Shown here piece by piece: positions 46,693 through 55,956 of a stretch of 64,000 nucleotides of DNA (within the stretch, counting starts at the first letter, position 1; the number at the start of each line of letters is the position of its first letter). The translations under genes and the position numbers were made by a program. A model generated the notes under the pieces. That model saw only the letters and a list, made by a program, of their open reading frames with translations. It had not been told where the DNA came from and did no database searches. This stretch comes from an uncultured Erythrobacter sp. (GTDB taxonomy: Bacteria; Pseudomonadota; Alphaproteobacteria; Sphingomonadales; Sphingomonadaceae), in the NCBI GenBank assembly GCA_947503155.1, contig CANNCL010000003.1, positions 372,001 to 436,000 on the forward strand, in the 5' to 3' direction.

Positions 46693-47892
46693 ATGACTAT
46701 GCAAACCCAAGCAGGCGGCCCCGGCGCCTTCGCCCAATTCGACCTCTCCCGCGTGGACAGCCCGGCTTTCGTGGTGGACGCCGCGAAGATCCGCGAAAAC
46801 TGCCAAATACTCGCCGAAATCCGCGACGAAGCCGCCAGCGACGGGGCCAGCATCAAGGTCTTCGCCGCGCTCAAGGCGTTCTCCATGTGGTCCACCGCGC
46901 ACATCATTGGCGAATATCTCGACGGAGCCTCCACCAGTGGCCTTTGGGAGGCCCGGTTGGCGTCCGAGTTTTACGACGGCGAAATCGCCACCTATTCCGC
47001 CGCGTTTAAGCCGGAGGAATTGGAGGAAATCTGCCGCCTGTCCGAACATGTGATCTTCAATTCCCCCGCTCAGATGAAACGCGCCGCACTGATCCTAGAT
47101 CACGCCGCCACCACGGGCGGTGATGTGTCGCCGGGCCTGCGGATCAATCCGATGATCGCGACCGGCGAAGTGCCCAAATATGACCCAAGCGCGCCGGGAT
47201 CGCGCCTTGGTTTTCCCATCGATCAGCTAACCGATGAAGCGATGGAAGGCGTCGAGGGTATCCATTTCCACAATTTGTGCGAGCAGACATTCGAGCCGCT
47301 TAAGCGCACATGGGATCAAGTTTTCGACGCGATTGAGCCGTGGTTTGGGCAGATCAAATGGATCAATATGGGCGGCGGACACCACATCACCCGCGCCGAT
47401 TATGAGCGCGATGAGCTGACCGAATTCCTGCGCGATGCGGCCGCCGATACTGGCGCGCAAATCATCATCGAACCGGGCGAGGCGATTGCTTTGGATGCCG
47501 GAATTTTGGTGGGCACTTTGCTCGATACCGGTTTTAACGAAGTGCCGCTGGGCATCACCGATGTTTCCGCCACCTGCCACATGCCCGACGTGTTGGAGGC
47601 ACCGTATCGGCCCGCAATGCTGGGCGAGCTAACCGACCAAGACGCAATCCCGATCCGGCTAGGCGGGCCGTCCTGTCTCGCCGGCGATGTGATCGGTGAT
47701 TACCGCCTGCCTGTCCCGGCGGAGGCGGGCGCGCGGTTCGCGTTTCTGGATCAGGCGCATTATTCGATGGTCAAAACCAACACATTCAACGGCGTGCAAT
47801 TGCCCAGCCTGTGGCTGTGGGACAGCGAAACCGACGCGCTGGAATGCGTGAAGTCGTTTTCTTACAACGATTTCCGTGACAGGCTGAGCTAA
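46693..47892 (+). CDS. nspC: carboxynorspermidine/carboxyspermidine decarboxylase
   Basis: A 399-residue PLP enzyme of the alanine-racemase-fold decarboxylase group: VFAALKAFSMWSTAHII holds the PLP lysine, GIHFHNLCEQ the conserved His, NMGGGHHITR the phosphate-binding glycines, EPGEAI, and GPSCLAGDVIGDY the catalytic cysteine. It removes the carboxyl group from carboxyspermidine, completing the pathway begun by the gene at 43955. AAGGGG precedes the ATG at 46693. Whether spermidine or norspermidine is made depends on the diamine supply, which here is putrescine from the ornithine decarboxylase. Confidence 0.93.
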   Translation: MTMQTQAGGPGAFAQFDLSRVDSPAFVVDAAKIRENCQILAEIRDEAASDGASIKVFAALKAFSMWSTAHIIGEYLDGASTSGLWEARLASEFYDGEIATYSAAFKPEELEEICRLSEHVIFNSPAQMKRAALILDHAATTGGDVSPGLRINPMIATGEVPKYDPSAPGSRLGFPIDQLTDEAMEGVEGIHFHNLCEQTFEPLKRTWDQVFDAIEPWFGQIKWINMGGGHHITRADYERDELTEFLRDAAADTGAQIIIEPGEAIALDAGILVGTLLDTGFNEVPLGITDVSATCHMPDVLEAPYRPAMLGELTDQDAIPIRLGGPSCLAGDVIGDYRLPVPAEAGARFAFLDQAHYSMVKTNTFNGVQLPSLWLWDSETDALECVKSFSYNDFRDRLS

Positions 47893-47947
47893 GACCTGCT
47901 GGCGGCGGGGACGGCCAATATTGGCCGCCTGCCATTGGGGGGATACT

Positions 47948-48475
47948 ATGGAACATCTATTGATCGCGGCAACGCTTGCAGGATCGGCGGCCACCTTGCT
48001 GCCAGCTCAACTCGCCGCACAGGATATGCCTGCACCGGCCTATAGCGATCAGCAGATAATCGAGAATTTCGAGATGCCCTTGATCGCGGCAATTGCCGAG
48101 GCGAACGGGTATGTCTTGGTGGAAGACCCCGAAAATGCCCCGTCCATCACCATACAGAATGTCCACGGAGAGCAAGCGGTCCTGGGCGCACGCACATGCG
48201 AGGATGAGGCGCGGGAACGCAATTGCACTGGTCTGGTGATCGCGCGACTTTTTGCCGATGGGGCGACGCTTGATCCGGCCAATATCGCCTTAGCCGGGCG
48301 AGAATTTCTCTCGCTCAAACTGTATCTCGATGAAAACTCGGCTTTGGTCGCTGAACGCTATGTCATCACCGATGGCGGTGTGACGATGAAACATGTCGCG
48401 TTGAACATCGATTTGGTGTTCGACGCTTGGCAGGTCGTGCGCCCATATGTGACCGGCGAAGAGACGCTCGAATAA
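47948..48475 (+). CDS. exported hypothetical protein, possibly YbjN-like
   Basis: A 175-residue protein with a signal peptide (MEHLLIAATLAGSAATLLPA). The mature part has alternating helix and strand segments around SITIQNVHGEQAVLGART, with two Cys in CEDEARERNC, and MKHVALNIDLVFDAWQVV at the end, a distribution reminiscent of YbjN/type III secretion chaperone-like domains. The match is weak and the function unknown. It follows nspC by 55 bp on the same strand and ends against the convergent DUF3137 gene. Confidence 0.7.
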   Translation: MEHLLIAATLAGSAATLLPAQLAAQDMPAPAYSDQQIIENFEMPLIAAIAEANGYVLVEDPENAPSITIQNVHGEQAVLGARTCEDEARERNCTGLVIARLFADGATLDPANIALAGREFLSLKLYLDENSALVAERYVITDGGVTMKHVALNIDLVFDAWQVVRPYVTGEETLE

Positions 48476-48478
48476 TAA

Positions 48479-49462
48479 TCAGCCGCTGGCCTTGTTCGCA
48501 TAAGCCCCGCCAATGGCGCGCCCGCGCTCCGTCTGATTAATCGCCAGCGCCAACCGTGCCATCGCGCCAAATTGCTCGGCCGCTTCGGCAACGCGGGCGT
48601 GATCTTCGCTGGCATTCATAGACCCGCTTTCGAACAGATTGCCGCTTTCGACCGCCAAAATCACCTCTCCGCCGCGGAACAAGGCGCGCACCGCATCGCC
48701 GTTAAAGGCGCTCTCTAACGCCAATAGATGTTCCACATAAGAAGGGTGAATGAGCACGCGGGCCTCGACCTGATCGTCGCTCCAGACCTCAAACACATCT
48801 TCGAAATCGGGGTGAACCTGATCAACATAGTCCAAACGGTGCCCGCCAAAACTCACGTGATCCTTGCGCCCGCCAAGCCCCAGCCATTTCTTATGCTTGC
48901 CCTTGCGTTGCAAAAGGGTGGTCGAATGAAAGCTTCGGCCAAAATCCATATTCAGGATCGCCCCGCGAAACACCGTGACCCAGCGGCGGTTCTTGCCCGA
49001 TCCGCGGCGTTCTTCCAAATGCGCTTCGTATAAGGCGAAGCCGTGCCCCTCCAGCGATCCAAACCAGCGGTCTTCGAAACTGTCACGGTCGCAGCTGGGA
49101 AGCAGGCCATAAGTGCGCGCGGCCTCATATTCTGCGCCGGGCGTCACGTCGTGATCGTAGGAAATGCCCAATTCGCGCGCGATGGCGGAATTGATCCCGA
49201 TTTTGATCGCCTTCTTCGCCTCTGCAATTGGGCCGTACCCCCAAGCGCCGATCCCGACGAGCACAATGAAGGTGAGGGCAAAACCAAACATGCCAAGCGA
49301 GAAGGGGCCAAACCAAATGACGGCGAGGACCGGCAAGCTGGCAAGCCCGGCATAGAACCAGCGGTCGCGGCTTTTCTTGTTCGCCTCTGCGCGCATGGAT
49401 TCCTGATCTTTGAGCCAGTTGCCCAGCTCCCCATCCATCAATGTTTGAATATCGGCCTGCAT
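48479..49462 (-). CDS. DUF3137 membrane protein
   Basis: A 327-residue protein: two adjacent N-terminal membrane helices (residues ~36-78, WFYAGLASLPVLAVIWFG and FALTFIVLVGIGAWGYG), then a cytoplasmic beta-rich domain with GSGKNRRWVTVFRG and WSDDQVEARVLIHPSYVE as in DUF3137. Such genes are usually next to lemA, as here (divergent, 138 bp). A role in envelope stress or in scaffolding has been proposed for LemA systems, but not shown. Twelve-base repeats lie directly before its start. Confidence 0.85.
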   Translation of the reverse strand: MQADIQTLMDGELGNWLKDQESMRAEANKKSRDRWFYAGLASLPVLAVIWFGPFSLGMFGFALTFIVLVGIGAWGYGPIAEAKKAIKIGINSAIARELGISYDHDVTPGAEYEAARTYGLLPSCDRDSFEDRWFGSLEGHGFALYEAHLEERRGSGKNRRWVTVFRGAILNMDFGRSFHSTTLLQRKGKHKKWLGLGGRKDHVSFGGHRLDYVDQVHPDFEDVFEVWSDDQVEARVLIHPSYVEHLLALESAFNGDAVRALFRGGEVILAVESGNLFESGSMNASEDHARVAEAAEQFGAMARLALAINQTERGRAIGGAYANKASG

Positions 49463-49468
49463 TTTGCC

Positions 49469-49515
49469 CCCTGTTTACCGCCCTGTTTACCGCCTGGTTT
49501 AACGCCCTGATTACG
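49469..49515. repeat. Degenerate 12-bp tandem repeat before the DUF3137 start
   Basis: CCCTGTTTACCG occurs twice exactly (49469-49480 and 49481-49492), then as CCTGGTTTAACG (49493-49504) and the shortened CCCTGATTACG (49505-49515). On the minus strand the repeat supplies GGCGGTAAACAG units ending seven bases before the ATG, so copy-number change would alter the translation-initiation region. Confidence 0.8.
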
Positions 49516-49600
49516 CTCGCTTACGCCGCCGCAATCTAGGCTCTTTCCCTTAACCTCTTGGTGCTACTATAAAGACGCTCGGTAAAGGAGGGGCAAACAA

Positions 49601-50158
49601 ATGGGAATGTTGGGTTTTGTTTTGATCGGTGTGGCACTTGTCGCCGCATTTGTGGTGATTGGTATTTACAACCGGCTGGTTGGGCTGCGTCAAAATGTGC
49701 GGCAAGGCAAAGCGGATATCGACGCGCAATTGCGCCAACGTCACGATCTGATCCCCAACTTAGTTGAAACCGTGAAAGGCTATGCCGGACACGAGGCATC
49801 AACTTTGGAAGCGGTGATCGAGGCCCGCAACACCGCCCAAAAAGGCGAGCCCGACAGCGGCAGCGAGAAGGGCCTTCGGGTCGCACTCGACAATCTGCTG
49901 GCGCTCGGCGAAGCGTATCCGGACCTCAAAGCCTCCACCAATTTTCAGGAATTGCAGCGCGAGCTGGCCGATATCGAAGACAAATTGGCCGCTGCTCGCC
50001 GCGCGCTCAATGCCGCTGTTGCGCAATTTAACACCGCGCGCGAGGCGTTTCCCGCTGTGGTGTTTGCCGGCGGTTTGGGTTTTCAAGAGGCCGATTTCAA
50101 CACGCTCGATGATAGCGAGCGCGGCACCGTTGATCAGGTGCCAACAATCGGATTTTGA
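49601..50158 (+). CDS. lemA: LemA family protein
   Basis: A 185-residue protein with one N-terminal membrane helix (MLGFVLIGVALVAAFVV region), the LemA signature YNRLVGLRQNVRQGKADIDA and RHDLIPNLVETVKGYAGHE, then long helices forming a coiled bundle (LQRELADIEDKLAAARRA), and the FNTAREAFPAVVFAG segment. The N-terminus is periplasmic or cytoplasmic depending on the species; the function of LemA is still unclear. Strong AAGGAGGGG before the ATG. It pairs with the divergent DUF3137 gene. Confidence 0.93.
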   Translation: MGMLGFVLIGVALVAAFVVIGIYNRLVGLRQNVRQGKADIDAQLRQRHDLIPNLVETVKGYAGHEASTLEAVIEARNTAQKGEPDSGSEKGLRVALDNLLALGEAYPDLKASTNFQELQRELADIEDKLAAARRALNAAVAQFNTAREAFPAVVFAGGLGFQEADFNTLDDSERGTVDQVPTIGF

Positions 50159-50204
50159 CCAAGCGGTAAAAAACCACCGAATTACCCGGTGTTTCCGAAC
50201 GATT

Positions 50205-50242
50205 TTGATTGCGAAAGCGCGCATGGTATATATATGCGCGCT
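50205..50242 (+). promoter_or_regulatory. Ornithine decarboxylase promoter with palindrome over -10
   Basis: TTGATT (50205-50210), 16 bases, then TATATA (50227-50232) form a plausible sigma70 promoter. A perfect inverted repeat AGCGCGCAT (50216-50224) and ATGCGCGCT (50234-50242) encloses the -10 box, as expected of an operator for a dimeric repressor. The leader from about 50240 to the start at 50347 is ~107 nt long and could hold an RNA regulator such as the alphaproteobacterial speF element; I cannot verify that by eye. Confidence 0.6.
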
Positions 50243-50346
50243 CTCGCTGCCGGGGCCCTTTGTGAAATGAGGGCGGGGACACAACCACAAGGCAGCCCAT
50301 CACCGCGAAAGTGGTCAGAAACTAAACCTTCTGGGGGTCCCTTGAA

Positions 50347-51552
50347 TTGCTCACCTACCCTAACGCCAAGACTGTAGCCCGGGCATTATCGCCTGATGAG
50401 CCGGTTATCCTGAACCGCCCCCATGCGGCGCGGCGGGCGGCGCAGTTCTTTACCCAAAAATTCCCCGGCAAGGTTCTCTATGCCGTCAAAGCCAATCCCG
50501 CGCCCGATCTGATCGAGGTTTTGTGGGACGCTGGCGTCACCCATTACGACGTTGCATCCATCGCAGAGGTGCGGTTGGTGCGGCAAACACTGCCCGATGC
50601 CGATCTGTGCTTCATGCACCCAATCAAAACGCCGCGCGCGATTTCAGAGGCGTATCATAAACACGGCGTCCTCACCTTCAGCCTCGATAGCGTCGAAGAG
50701 CTGGAGAAAATCGTCGATGCCTGCCGCGACCCGGAAACAGGCGAAGCGGCAGAGGATTTGCGCCTGTGTGTGCGGATTCGCGTTTCCAGCGAATATTCAG
50801 AGCTAAGCCTTGCGTCGAAATTCGGCTGCGACCTGATCGAGGCGCCCGAATTGTTGCAAATTGCCCGCCAGCATTGCGATTGGCTGGGCGTGTGTTTCCA
50901 TGTCGGCAGCCAAGCGATGACGCCGTTCGCTTTCGTTCAAGCGCTGGACCGCACCCGCGCCGCGATTGCTCAGGCCAGCGTGGTGATCGATATGATCGAC
51001 GTGGGCGGGGGTTTTCCCAGCATCTATCCCGATATGGAACCGCCCCCGCTGGAGGATTATTTCGCGATCATCCACCAACATTTCGAAGCGCTGCCGATCG
51101 CCTACAACGCAGAATTGTGGTGCGAGCCGGGCCGGGCGCTGGCGGCGGAATATTCGTCAATGATCGTGAAAGTGGAACGCCGCCGCGGCACGGAACTCTA
51201 CATCAATGACGGTGCCTATGGCGCGCTGTATGATGCGGCGCATGTGTCATGGCGTTTCCCGGTGGAGGCGCTGGAAGATGACCTGCGCGATGCGGATGAA
51301 GACTTCGCATTTTACGGCCCAACCTGTGACGATGCCGATTACATGGCCGGGCCATTCGCGCTGCCCGGGGATATTCAAGCGGGCGATTACATCGAGGTCG
51401 GAATGCTGGGCGCATACGGCGCGGCGATGAAGACCGGTTTCAACGGTTTCGGCGACGCGGAAGTCGTGGTGGTGACGGACGAACCGATGATGAGCCTGTT
51501 CGACGGATCGCGGCAGCGTGTGGCTAGCGATAATGTGGTGAGCTTGCGGTAG
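50347..51552 (+). CDS. ornithine decarboxylase (alanine-racemase fold)
   Basis: A 401-residue group IV PLP decarboxylase: VLYAVKANP with the Schiff-base Lys48, CFHVGSQ, DVGGGFPSIY (phosphate-binding glycines), WCEPGRALAAEYSS, and the active-site cysteine in YGPTCDDADYM. Such enzymes convert ornithine (some also lysine) to putrescine (or cadaverine). It supplies the diamine for the carboxyspermidine enzymes at 43955 and 46693. The start is a TTG at 50347 with GGGGG about ten bases upstream; a long leader precedes it. The gene ends before a poorly supported ORF. Confidence 0.93.
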   Translation: MLTYPNAKTVARALSPDEPVILNRPHAARRAAQFFTQKFPGKVLYAVKANPAPDLIEVLWDAGVTHYDVASIAEVRLVRQTLPDADLCFMHPIKTPRAISEAYHKHGVLTFSLDSVEELEKIVDACRDPETGEAAEDLRLCVRIRVSSEYSELSLASKFGCDLIEAPELLQIARQHCDWLGVCFHVGSQAMTPFAFVQALDRTRAAIAQASVVIDMIDVGGGFPSIYPDMEPPPLEDYFAIIHQHFEALPIAYNAELWCEPGRALAAEYSSMIVKVERRRGTELYINDGAYGALYDAAHVSWRFPVEALEDDLRDADEDFAFYGPTCDDADYMAGPFALPGDIQAGDYIEVGMLGAYGAAMKTGFNGFGDAEVVVVTDEPMMSLFDGSRQRVASDNVVSLR

Positions 51553-51606
51553 GGGCAGGTTGCGAGCCAGTTGCGGACGTTCTTGTTTGAGTTTATTCAT
51601 TTCCCC

Positions 51607-52026
51607 ATGAACAAGCTCGGATGCGTAACACTGATGGCGGTATTCGCATTAATCAGTCTCCCGATATGGGGGATGGGGCCAGCAGTATTTTTCGCTACTG
51701 AGCGCACGATACGCGCTACTCAAATCTCACCGAACGGTGGGCGCGTCGCGACAGTCGAGCAATTGGTCGTCGGCGGTGTTCCGATCATTGTTGTCGTCGT
51801 ACGAGATTGGTGGCTCCCAAGCTGGTATCTTACTGGCTGCGTTGCGAGTGCACATTATGACGCCGTAGATGTAACGGCAAAGTGGGCGACAGATACCTCG
51901 ATCATACTGACTTCGGACTCCAATCCAAGAAAGTGGAACCCTGATTCTGCTCCTTTTCGGAGTGCCCCATGCAAAGCTGTGACAGTTTCTCTGGAGCAGC
52001 AGGCAAAATGGGATGATGTCCGCTAA
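51607..52026 (+). CDS. hypothetical protein with N-terminal membrane segment
   Basis: A 139-residue ORF: a signal-anchor or signal peptide (VTLMAVFALISLPIWGM) followed by a small domain with QISPNGGRVATVEQLVVGG and two Cys. The ATG at 51607 has no good ribosome binding site and a TTG at 51571 is the alternative. Codon use looks less GC-biased at third positions than in the neighbours, so it may be acquired, decaying or non-coding. No family recognised. Confidence 0.45.
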   Translation: MNKLGCVTLMAVFALISLPIWGMGPAVFFATERTIRATQISPNGGRVATVEQLVVGGVPIIVVVVRDWWLPSWYLTGCVASAHYDAVDVTAKWATDTSIILTSDSNPRKWNPDSAPFRSAPCKAVTVSLEQQAKWDDVR

Positions 52027-52045
52027 CCGCCCCGATTATCGCCCC

Positions 52046-52720
52046 TCAATCGAACCCCACAAACCGGGCCGCTTCTTCGACACTCTTCCGCTCGCTCACC
52101 ACGGCATTCGCCGGAAAGTCCGGGTCGGGCCAGCCCATTGCGACCGCTTTCATTATTACTTGATCGTCTGGGATGCCTGCATGTTCGCGCACGACCGGCG
52201 ATTGCATGATCCCTTGCGAATTGATGACACAGCCTAGCCCGCGCGACCATGCGGCGTTGACCAGCGCCGTGGTGGCGGCTCCGCAATCGAAGGCGGTGTC
52301 GTCGCTGGTGGTGAGTTCGCGGTCATAGGTCACGATCACGCAGACCGGCGCGTCGAATTGGCGGAAACCGCGCAGCACCCAATCTTGGCGCGCGTCTTTG
52401 TCGTCGCGCTCAATCCCCATCGCGCCGAACAATTGTTTTGCCACGTCAATCTGGCGGGTGCGGTGGATCCCGGCAAAAGGCTCTCCGCGCCGGAATTCGC
52501 GGCTGTCGGGTTCGCCGGCCAAAATGCGTTCAGTGTTGCCTTTGCGGATCCGGTCGAGCGGTTCGCCTGTGATCACATGGAAATGCCACGGCTGTGTGTT
52601 CATCGAAGTGGGGGAGCGGACCGCGAGGGCAATCACCTCTTCAATTACCGACTGCGCCACAGGCTTATCGAGATAGCCGCGAATTGAGCGGCGCCCGAGC
52701 ACCACGTCATCATAATTCAT
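52046..52720 (-). CDS. nitroreductase family protein
   Basis: A 224-residue FMN oxidoreductase: RRSIRGYLDKPV at the N-terminus (phosphate-binding Arg pair), RSPTSMNTQPWHFHV, and GLGCVINSQGI with MGWPDPDFPAN near the C-terminus. It reduces nitro groups or quinone-type substrates with NAD(P)H. The ATG at 52720 begins at the family-type MNYDDVVLGRRSI, though its ribosome binding site is weak. It directly follows the TauD-type dioxygenase gene by 28 bp on the same strand. Confidence 0.9.
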   Translation of the reverse strand: MNYDDVVLGRRSIRGYLDKPVAQSVIEEVIALAVRSPTSMNTQPWHFHVITGEPLDRIRKGNTERILAGEPDSREFRRGEPFAGIHRTRQIDVAKQLFGAMGIERDDKDARQDWVLRGFRQFDAPVCVIVTYDRELTTSDDTAFDCGAATTALVNAAWSRGLGCVINSQGIMQSPVVREHAGIPDDQVIMKAVAMGWPDPDFPANAVVSERKSVEEAARFVGFD

Positions 52721-52748
52721 GTTGGATAGGTCTTTCAGTTTTTGAAAT

Positions 52749-53606
52749 TCAAGCTTCGAAATAGGGTTTGTCGCCCGCAATCGTAACACGCTCCATCACG
52801 CGGCGCGCGGGGAAATAATCGGACACGGCAAGGTGTTGGCAAACCCTATTGTCCCAGAACGCGATTGATCCGGCGCGCCAGCGGAAACGGCACTGTGTCT
52901 CAGCATCTTTGGCGGCCGCATAAAGGTGATCGAGCAGCCAACGGCTTTCTCCGGCGGACAGCCCTTCGATATGGCTGGTGAAGGCGGTGTTGACGTAAAT
53001 CACCCGCTCGCCGGTTTCGGGATGCGTGCGGATCACCGGATGGCGCATGGGCGGGTATTTTTCGTGCAAGTCCTCTGGCGCTTTGCCCAGCCGTTTGGCG
53101 AAAACGCGGCTAATGTCATGCACCGCCGTCAGCCCTTCGCAAAAACGCTGCATCTGTTCGGAAAGACGCTCATAAGCGAGGTGCATATTGGCAAACAGAG
53201 TATCACCGCCGCATTCGGGCACTTCGCGCGCGAGCAGGATGGAACCAAGCGAGGGTTCGCCGCGCCATGTCACATCGGAATGCCAGTAATTTTCTTGGCC
53301 GCGACTTTTGGGCCCGTGCGAAATGCGCAGGACCTCTGGGTTTACCTGATCCTTTGGCGTCGCTGGATGCACTTCTAACGCACCGAAATGGCGGGCGAAG
53401 GCGATGTGCTGTTCCTGCGTCAAATCTTGATCGCGAAAGAAGATAACACCGTGTTTCAGCAAGGCGCTGCGGATTTGCGGGATGCTGTCCGCGATGCCGT
53501 TTGCGCCAAGGTCGATATCGAGGATTTCCGCACCAATAGCCGGCGTCATCGGTTTGATGTTGAGCGTTCCGGTATCCAGTTTTGTGCGGTCAAAGGTGGT
53601 GGCCAT
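52749..53606 (-). CDS. TauD/TfdA-family 2-oxoglutarate-dependent dioxygenase
   Basis: A 285-residue Fe(II) enzyme with the facial triad His109-x-Asp111 (YWHSDVTW) and distal His258 (CQHLAVSDY), plus the Arg residues that bind 2-oxoglutarate in FPARRVMER. It is a taurine dioxygenase-like sequence, but tau genes are absent and members of this group also hydroxylate alkyl sulfates, herbicides or amino acids, so the substrate stays open. It lies upstream of the nitroreductase on the same strand and downstream of hemA by 40 bp. Confidence 0.92.
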   Translation of the reverse strand: MATTFDRTKLDTGTLNIKPMTPAIGAEILDIDLGANGIADSIPQIRSALLKHGVIFFRDQDLTQEQHIAFARHFGALEVHPATPKDQVNPEVLRISHGPKSRGQENYWHSDVTWRGEPSLGSILLAREVPECGGDTLFANMHLAYERLSEQMQRFCEGLTAVHDISRVFAKRLGKAPEDLHEKYPPMRHPVIRTHPETGERVIYVNTAFTSHIEGLSAGESRWLLDHLYAAAKDAETQCRFRWRAGSIAFWDNRVCQHLAVSDYFPARRVMERVTIAGDKPYFEA

Positions 53607-53646
53607 TTTACTCTCCCAAAGCTGGCTGAGCGAGGTTGTGCCCGTT

Positions 53647-54876
53647 TTACGCCGCCTGCGCCAGAGCCATATCGAGCCGGTCCCAAATCTCCACCAGCGC
53701 CTGCGTCAGCTCATCCATCAACTCGATTGTGTGGTGCGGGCCGGGGGTAAAACGCAGCCGTTCTGTACCGCGCGGTACGGTCGGGAAATTGATCGGTTGA
53801 ACATAGACGCCGTATTCAGCCAACAGGATGTCGCTGATCTTCTTTGCGCGCACCGGATCGCCCACCATTAACGGGACGATATGCGTCGTGGAATCCATCA
53901 CCGGCAGGCCCGCCTCGGCAAATTTCAGTTTCAGCGTCGCGGCGGCTTGTTGATGCGCGTTACGTTCCACATTGCTGCTTTTCAAATGCTTGACCGATGC
54001 CAGCACCCCGGCGACCAAAACCGGCGATAAAGACGTCGTGAAAATGAACCCGGGGGCATAGGACCGGATGCAATCAATCACGCGCGTATCGGCCGCAATA
54101 TAACCGCCCATCACGCCGAACGCTTTGCCCAAAGTCCCCTCGATAATGTCGATCCGGTCTGCGGCATTATCGCGTTCCGAAATGCCGCCGCCATGGTCGC
54201 CATACATGCCGACCGCGTGAACTTCGTCGATATAGGTGAGCGCGCCGTATTTTTCCGCGAGATCGCAGATTGCGTGGATCGGGGCGACATCGCCGTCCAT
54301 CGAATACACGCTTTCAAACGCGATTACTTTTGGCGTTGCGGGGTCTTGTGCTGCCAGCAATTGTTCGAGATGCGCGACATCATTGTGGCGGAATACTTGT
54401 TTCTCACAGCCCGAATTGCGGATGCCCGCGATCATGCTCGCATGGTTCAGCGCATCGGAGAAAATCACACAGCCCGGCAGCAGTTTCGCCAGCGTCGACA
54501 AAGTTGCGTCATTGGAGACATATCCGCTGGTGAACAGCAAAGCGCCTTGTTTGCCGTGCAGATCGGCCAGCTCATTTTCCAACTCAACATGCAAATGCGT
54601 GTTGCCGCCAATATTGCGCGTTCCGCCGGACCCGGCGCCGACATCATGCAGCGCGTCTTCCATCGCGGTGATTACTTTTTCATGCTGACCCATTGCGAGG
54701 TAATCGTTGGAGCACCAAACCGTGATCGGTTTCGGCCCATTATGCCCGTGAAAACACCGGGCATTGGGATAGGATCCTTTGTTGCGCATGATGTCGATAA
54801 AGACGCGGTAACGACCCTCTTCGTGAAGACGGTCAATCGCGGAATCGAAAATTTGATCGTAATTCACTTGTCTCAC
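53647..54876 (-). CDS. hemA: 5-aminolevulinate synthase
   Basis: A 409-residue PLP enzyme that condenses glycine with succinyl-CoA, the first step of haem synthesis in alphaproteobacteria. Visible marks: [17 protein letters not shown] N-terminus ([17 protein letters not shown]), [18 protein letters not shown] (family start PxxxxxWCSNDYL), [23 protein letters not shown], and the PLP lysine Lys251 in [14 protein letters not shown]. Full length. The promoter should lie in 54877-55037. Confidence 0.97.
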   Translation of the reverse strand: MRQVNYDQIFDSAIDRLHEEGRYRVFIDIMRNKGSYPNARCFHGHNGPKPITVWCSNDYLAMGQHEKVITAMEDALHDVGAGSGGTRNIGGNTHLHVELENELADLHGKQGALLFTSGYVSNDATLSTLAKLLPGCVIFSDALNHASMIAGIRNSGCEKQVFRHNDVAHLEQLLAAQDPATPKVIAFESVYSMDGDVAPIHAICDLAEKYGALTYIDEVHAVGMYGDHGGGISERDNAADRIDIIEGTLGKAFGVMGGYIAADTRVIDCIRSYAPGFIFTTSLSPVLVAGVLASVKHLKSSNVERNAHQQAAATLKLKFAEAGLPVMDSTTHIVPLMVGDPVRAKKISDILLAEYGVYVQPINFPTVPRGTERLRFTPGPHHTIELMDELTQALVEIWDRLDMALAQAA

Positions 54877-55037
54877 GCTTTAGTCTGAATGGACGGCCCG
54901 TTTGTGCGGGCTCTTAGCGTCCAAATTTCGGATCGCATCGGCCACACAACCCCCTGGTGGCCCATCGGTTTCTTGGGTGCGGGTTTTAGCAAGCGCGGCG
55001 CATTTGAAAACCGCGATCTTTGCGAGTGGTTTGCAGG

Positions 55038-55850
55038 TTAGAACGGCTCCGCTGCGCCAAATCCGCGCGCGGTCAAAGCGGCTTCCAGACCGTTTGCGGC
55101 ATCAGCCGCTCCGGTGAAGACAAAGCGCGGCGCCGCCGCCGCAAAACTCTGCCCCTCCAAACGCTCGGCAATCCGCCGCGCAATCCCTTGCGCGCCGTCA
55201 ACAAACCGCAAATCGGCGGAAAGGCCCATATCTTTCACCGCAACATCCATCAATTCCTCGCGCAGCAACGGGAAGTGGGTGCAGCCCAGCACGATATGGT
55301 CGATCCGAGGCCCCGTCCCGCTGTCTTCAAGCCCCTTCAAAGCAGTCTTCAAGACCGCGCGGTCCACCGGTTTGCCGCGCAATTTGTTCTCCGCCTCGTT
55401 CACCAAAGCAGGCGCGGCATGGCGCAGCAGGGTCTTTCCCGCCGCAAAGTCGCGTTCAAGATCGTCAACGTAACGCTGACGGATGGTCGCCGCCGTGCCA
55501 AGCAGGCCGATGACGCCAGATTTGCTGGCTAATGCCGCAGGCTTGATCGCGGGAACCGTGCCGACAATCGGTATCTCCAACACTTCGCGCACCATGCCCA
55601 GCGCGATTGTACTGGCGGTGTTGCAGGCGATGCAGGCGAGGCGCGGCGCGAACCGCTCGCTCATCCGCCCCAGCAGCCCGGCGACCCGCGCGGCAACCTC
55701 TGGTTCGGATTTGGTGCCGTATGGCATTCCGGCAAAATCAGCGGCGTAAATGATCGGCGCATCGGGCAACACTTCGCGCAGAGCATCAAAGACACTCAGG
55801 CCGCCAACGCCGGAATCGAACAGTAAAATCGGGGCAGAGGGATTGGAAAT
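55038..55850 (-). CDS. murI: glutamate racemase, apparent ATT start
   Basis: A 270-residue enzyme that makes D-glutamate for peptidoglycan. The N-terminal strand with catalytic-site Asp12 (ILLFDSGVGG) is encoded in frame upstream of the first conventional start (GTG at 55772), which would delete it. The only candidates further upstream are ATT or ATC codons; ATT at 55850 has AGGA (55857-55860) six bases before it. Catalytic cysteines Cys76 (CNTAS) and Cys190 (GCTHFPLL) are present. I therefore extend the gene to 55850 and infer a rare ATT start, as in infC. A sequencing error at a normal ATG is the alternative. Confidence 0.9.
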   Translation of the reverse strand: MSNPSAPILLFDSGVGGLSVFDALREVLPDAPIIYAADFAGMPYGTKSEPEVAARVAGLLGRMSERFAPRLACIACNTASTIALGMVREVLEIPIVGTVPAIKPAALASKSGVIGLLGTAATIRQRYVDDLERDFAAGKTLLRHAAPALVNEAENKLRGKPVDRAVLKTALKGLEDSGTGPRIDHIVLGCTHFPLLREELMDVAVKDMGLSADLRFVDGAQGIARRIAERLEGQSFAAAAPRFVFTGAADAANGLEAALTARGFGAAEPF

Positions 55851-55956
55851 GATGCGTCCTAAGGGTCTGCAAACTTGCCGTAATGCGGTCTATTACTTAG
55901 GCATCGTAAAAAGGAAAGTCGGGCATTTGCCTAGGGCGACCGGCTAAAGGGATATA

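Noticed and set aside
55038-55772. murI starting at GTG 55772
   Set aside because: This start would remove the conserved FDSGVGG strand with the catalytic-site aspartate, although it is encoded in frame directly upstream.
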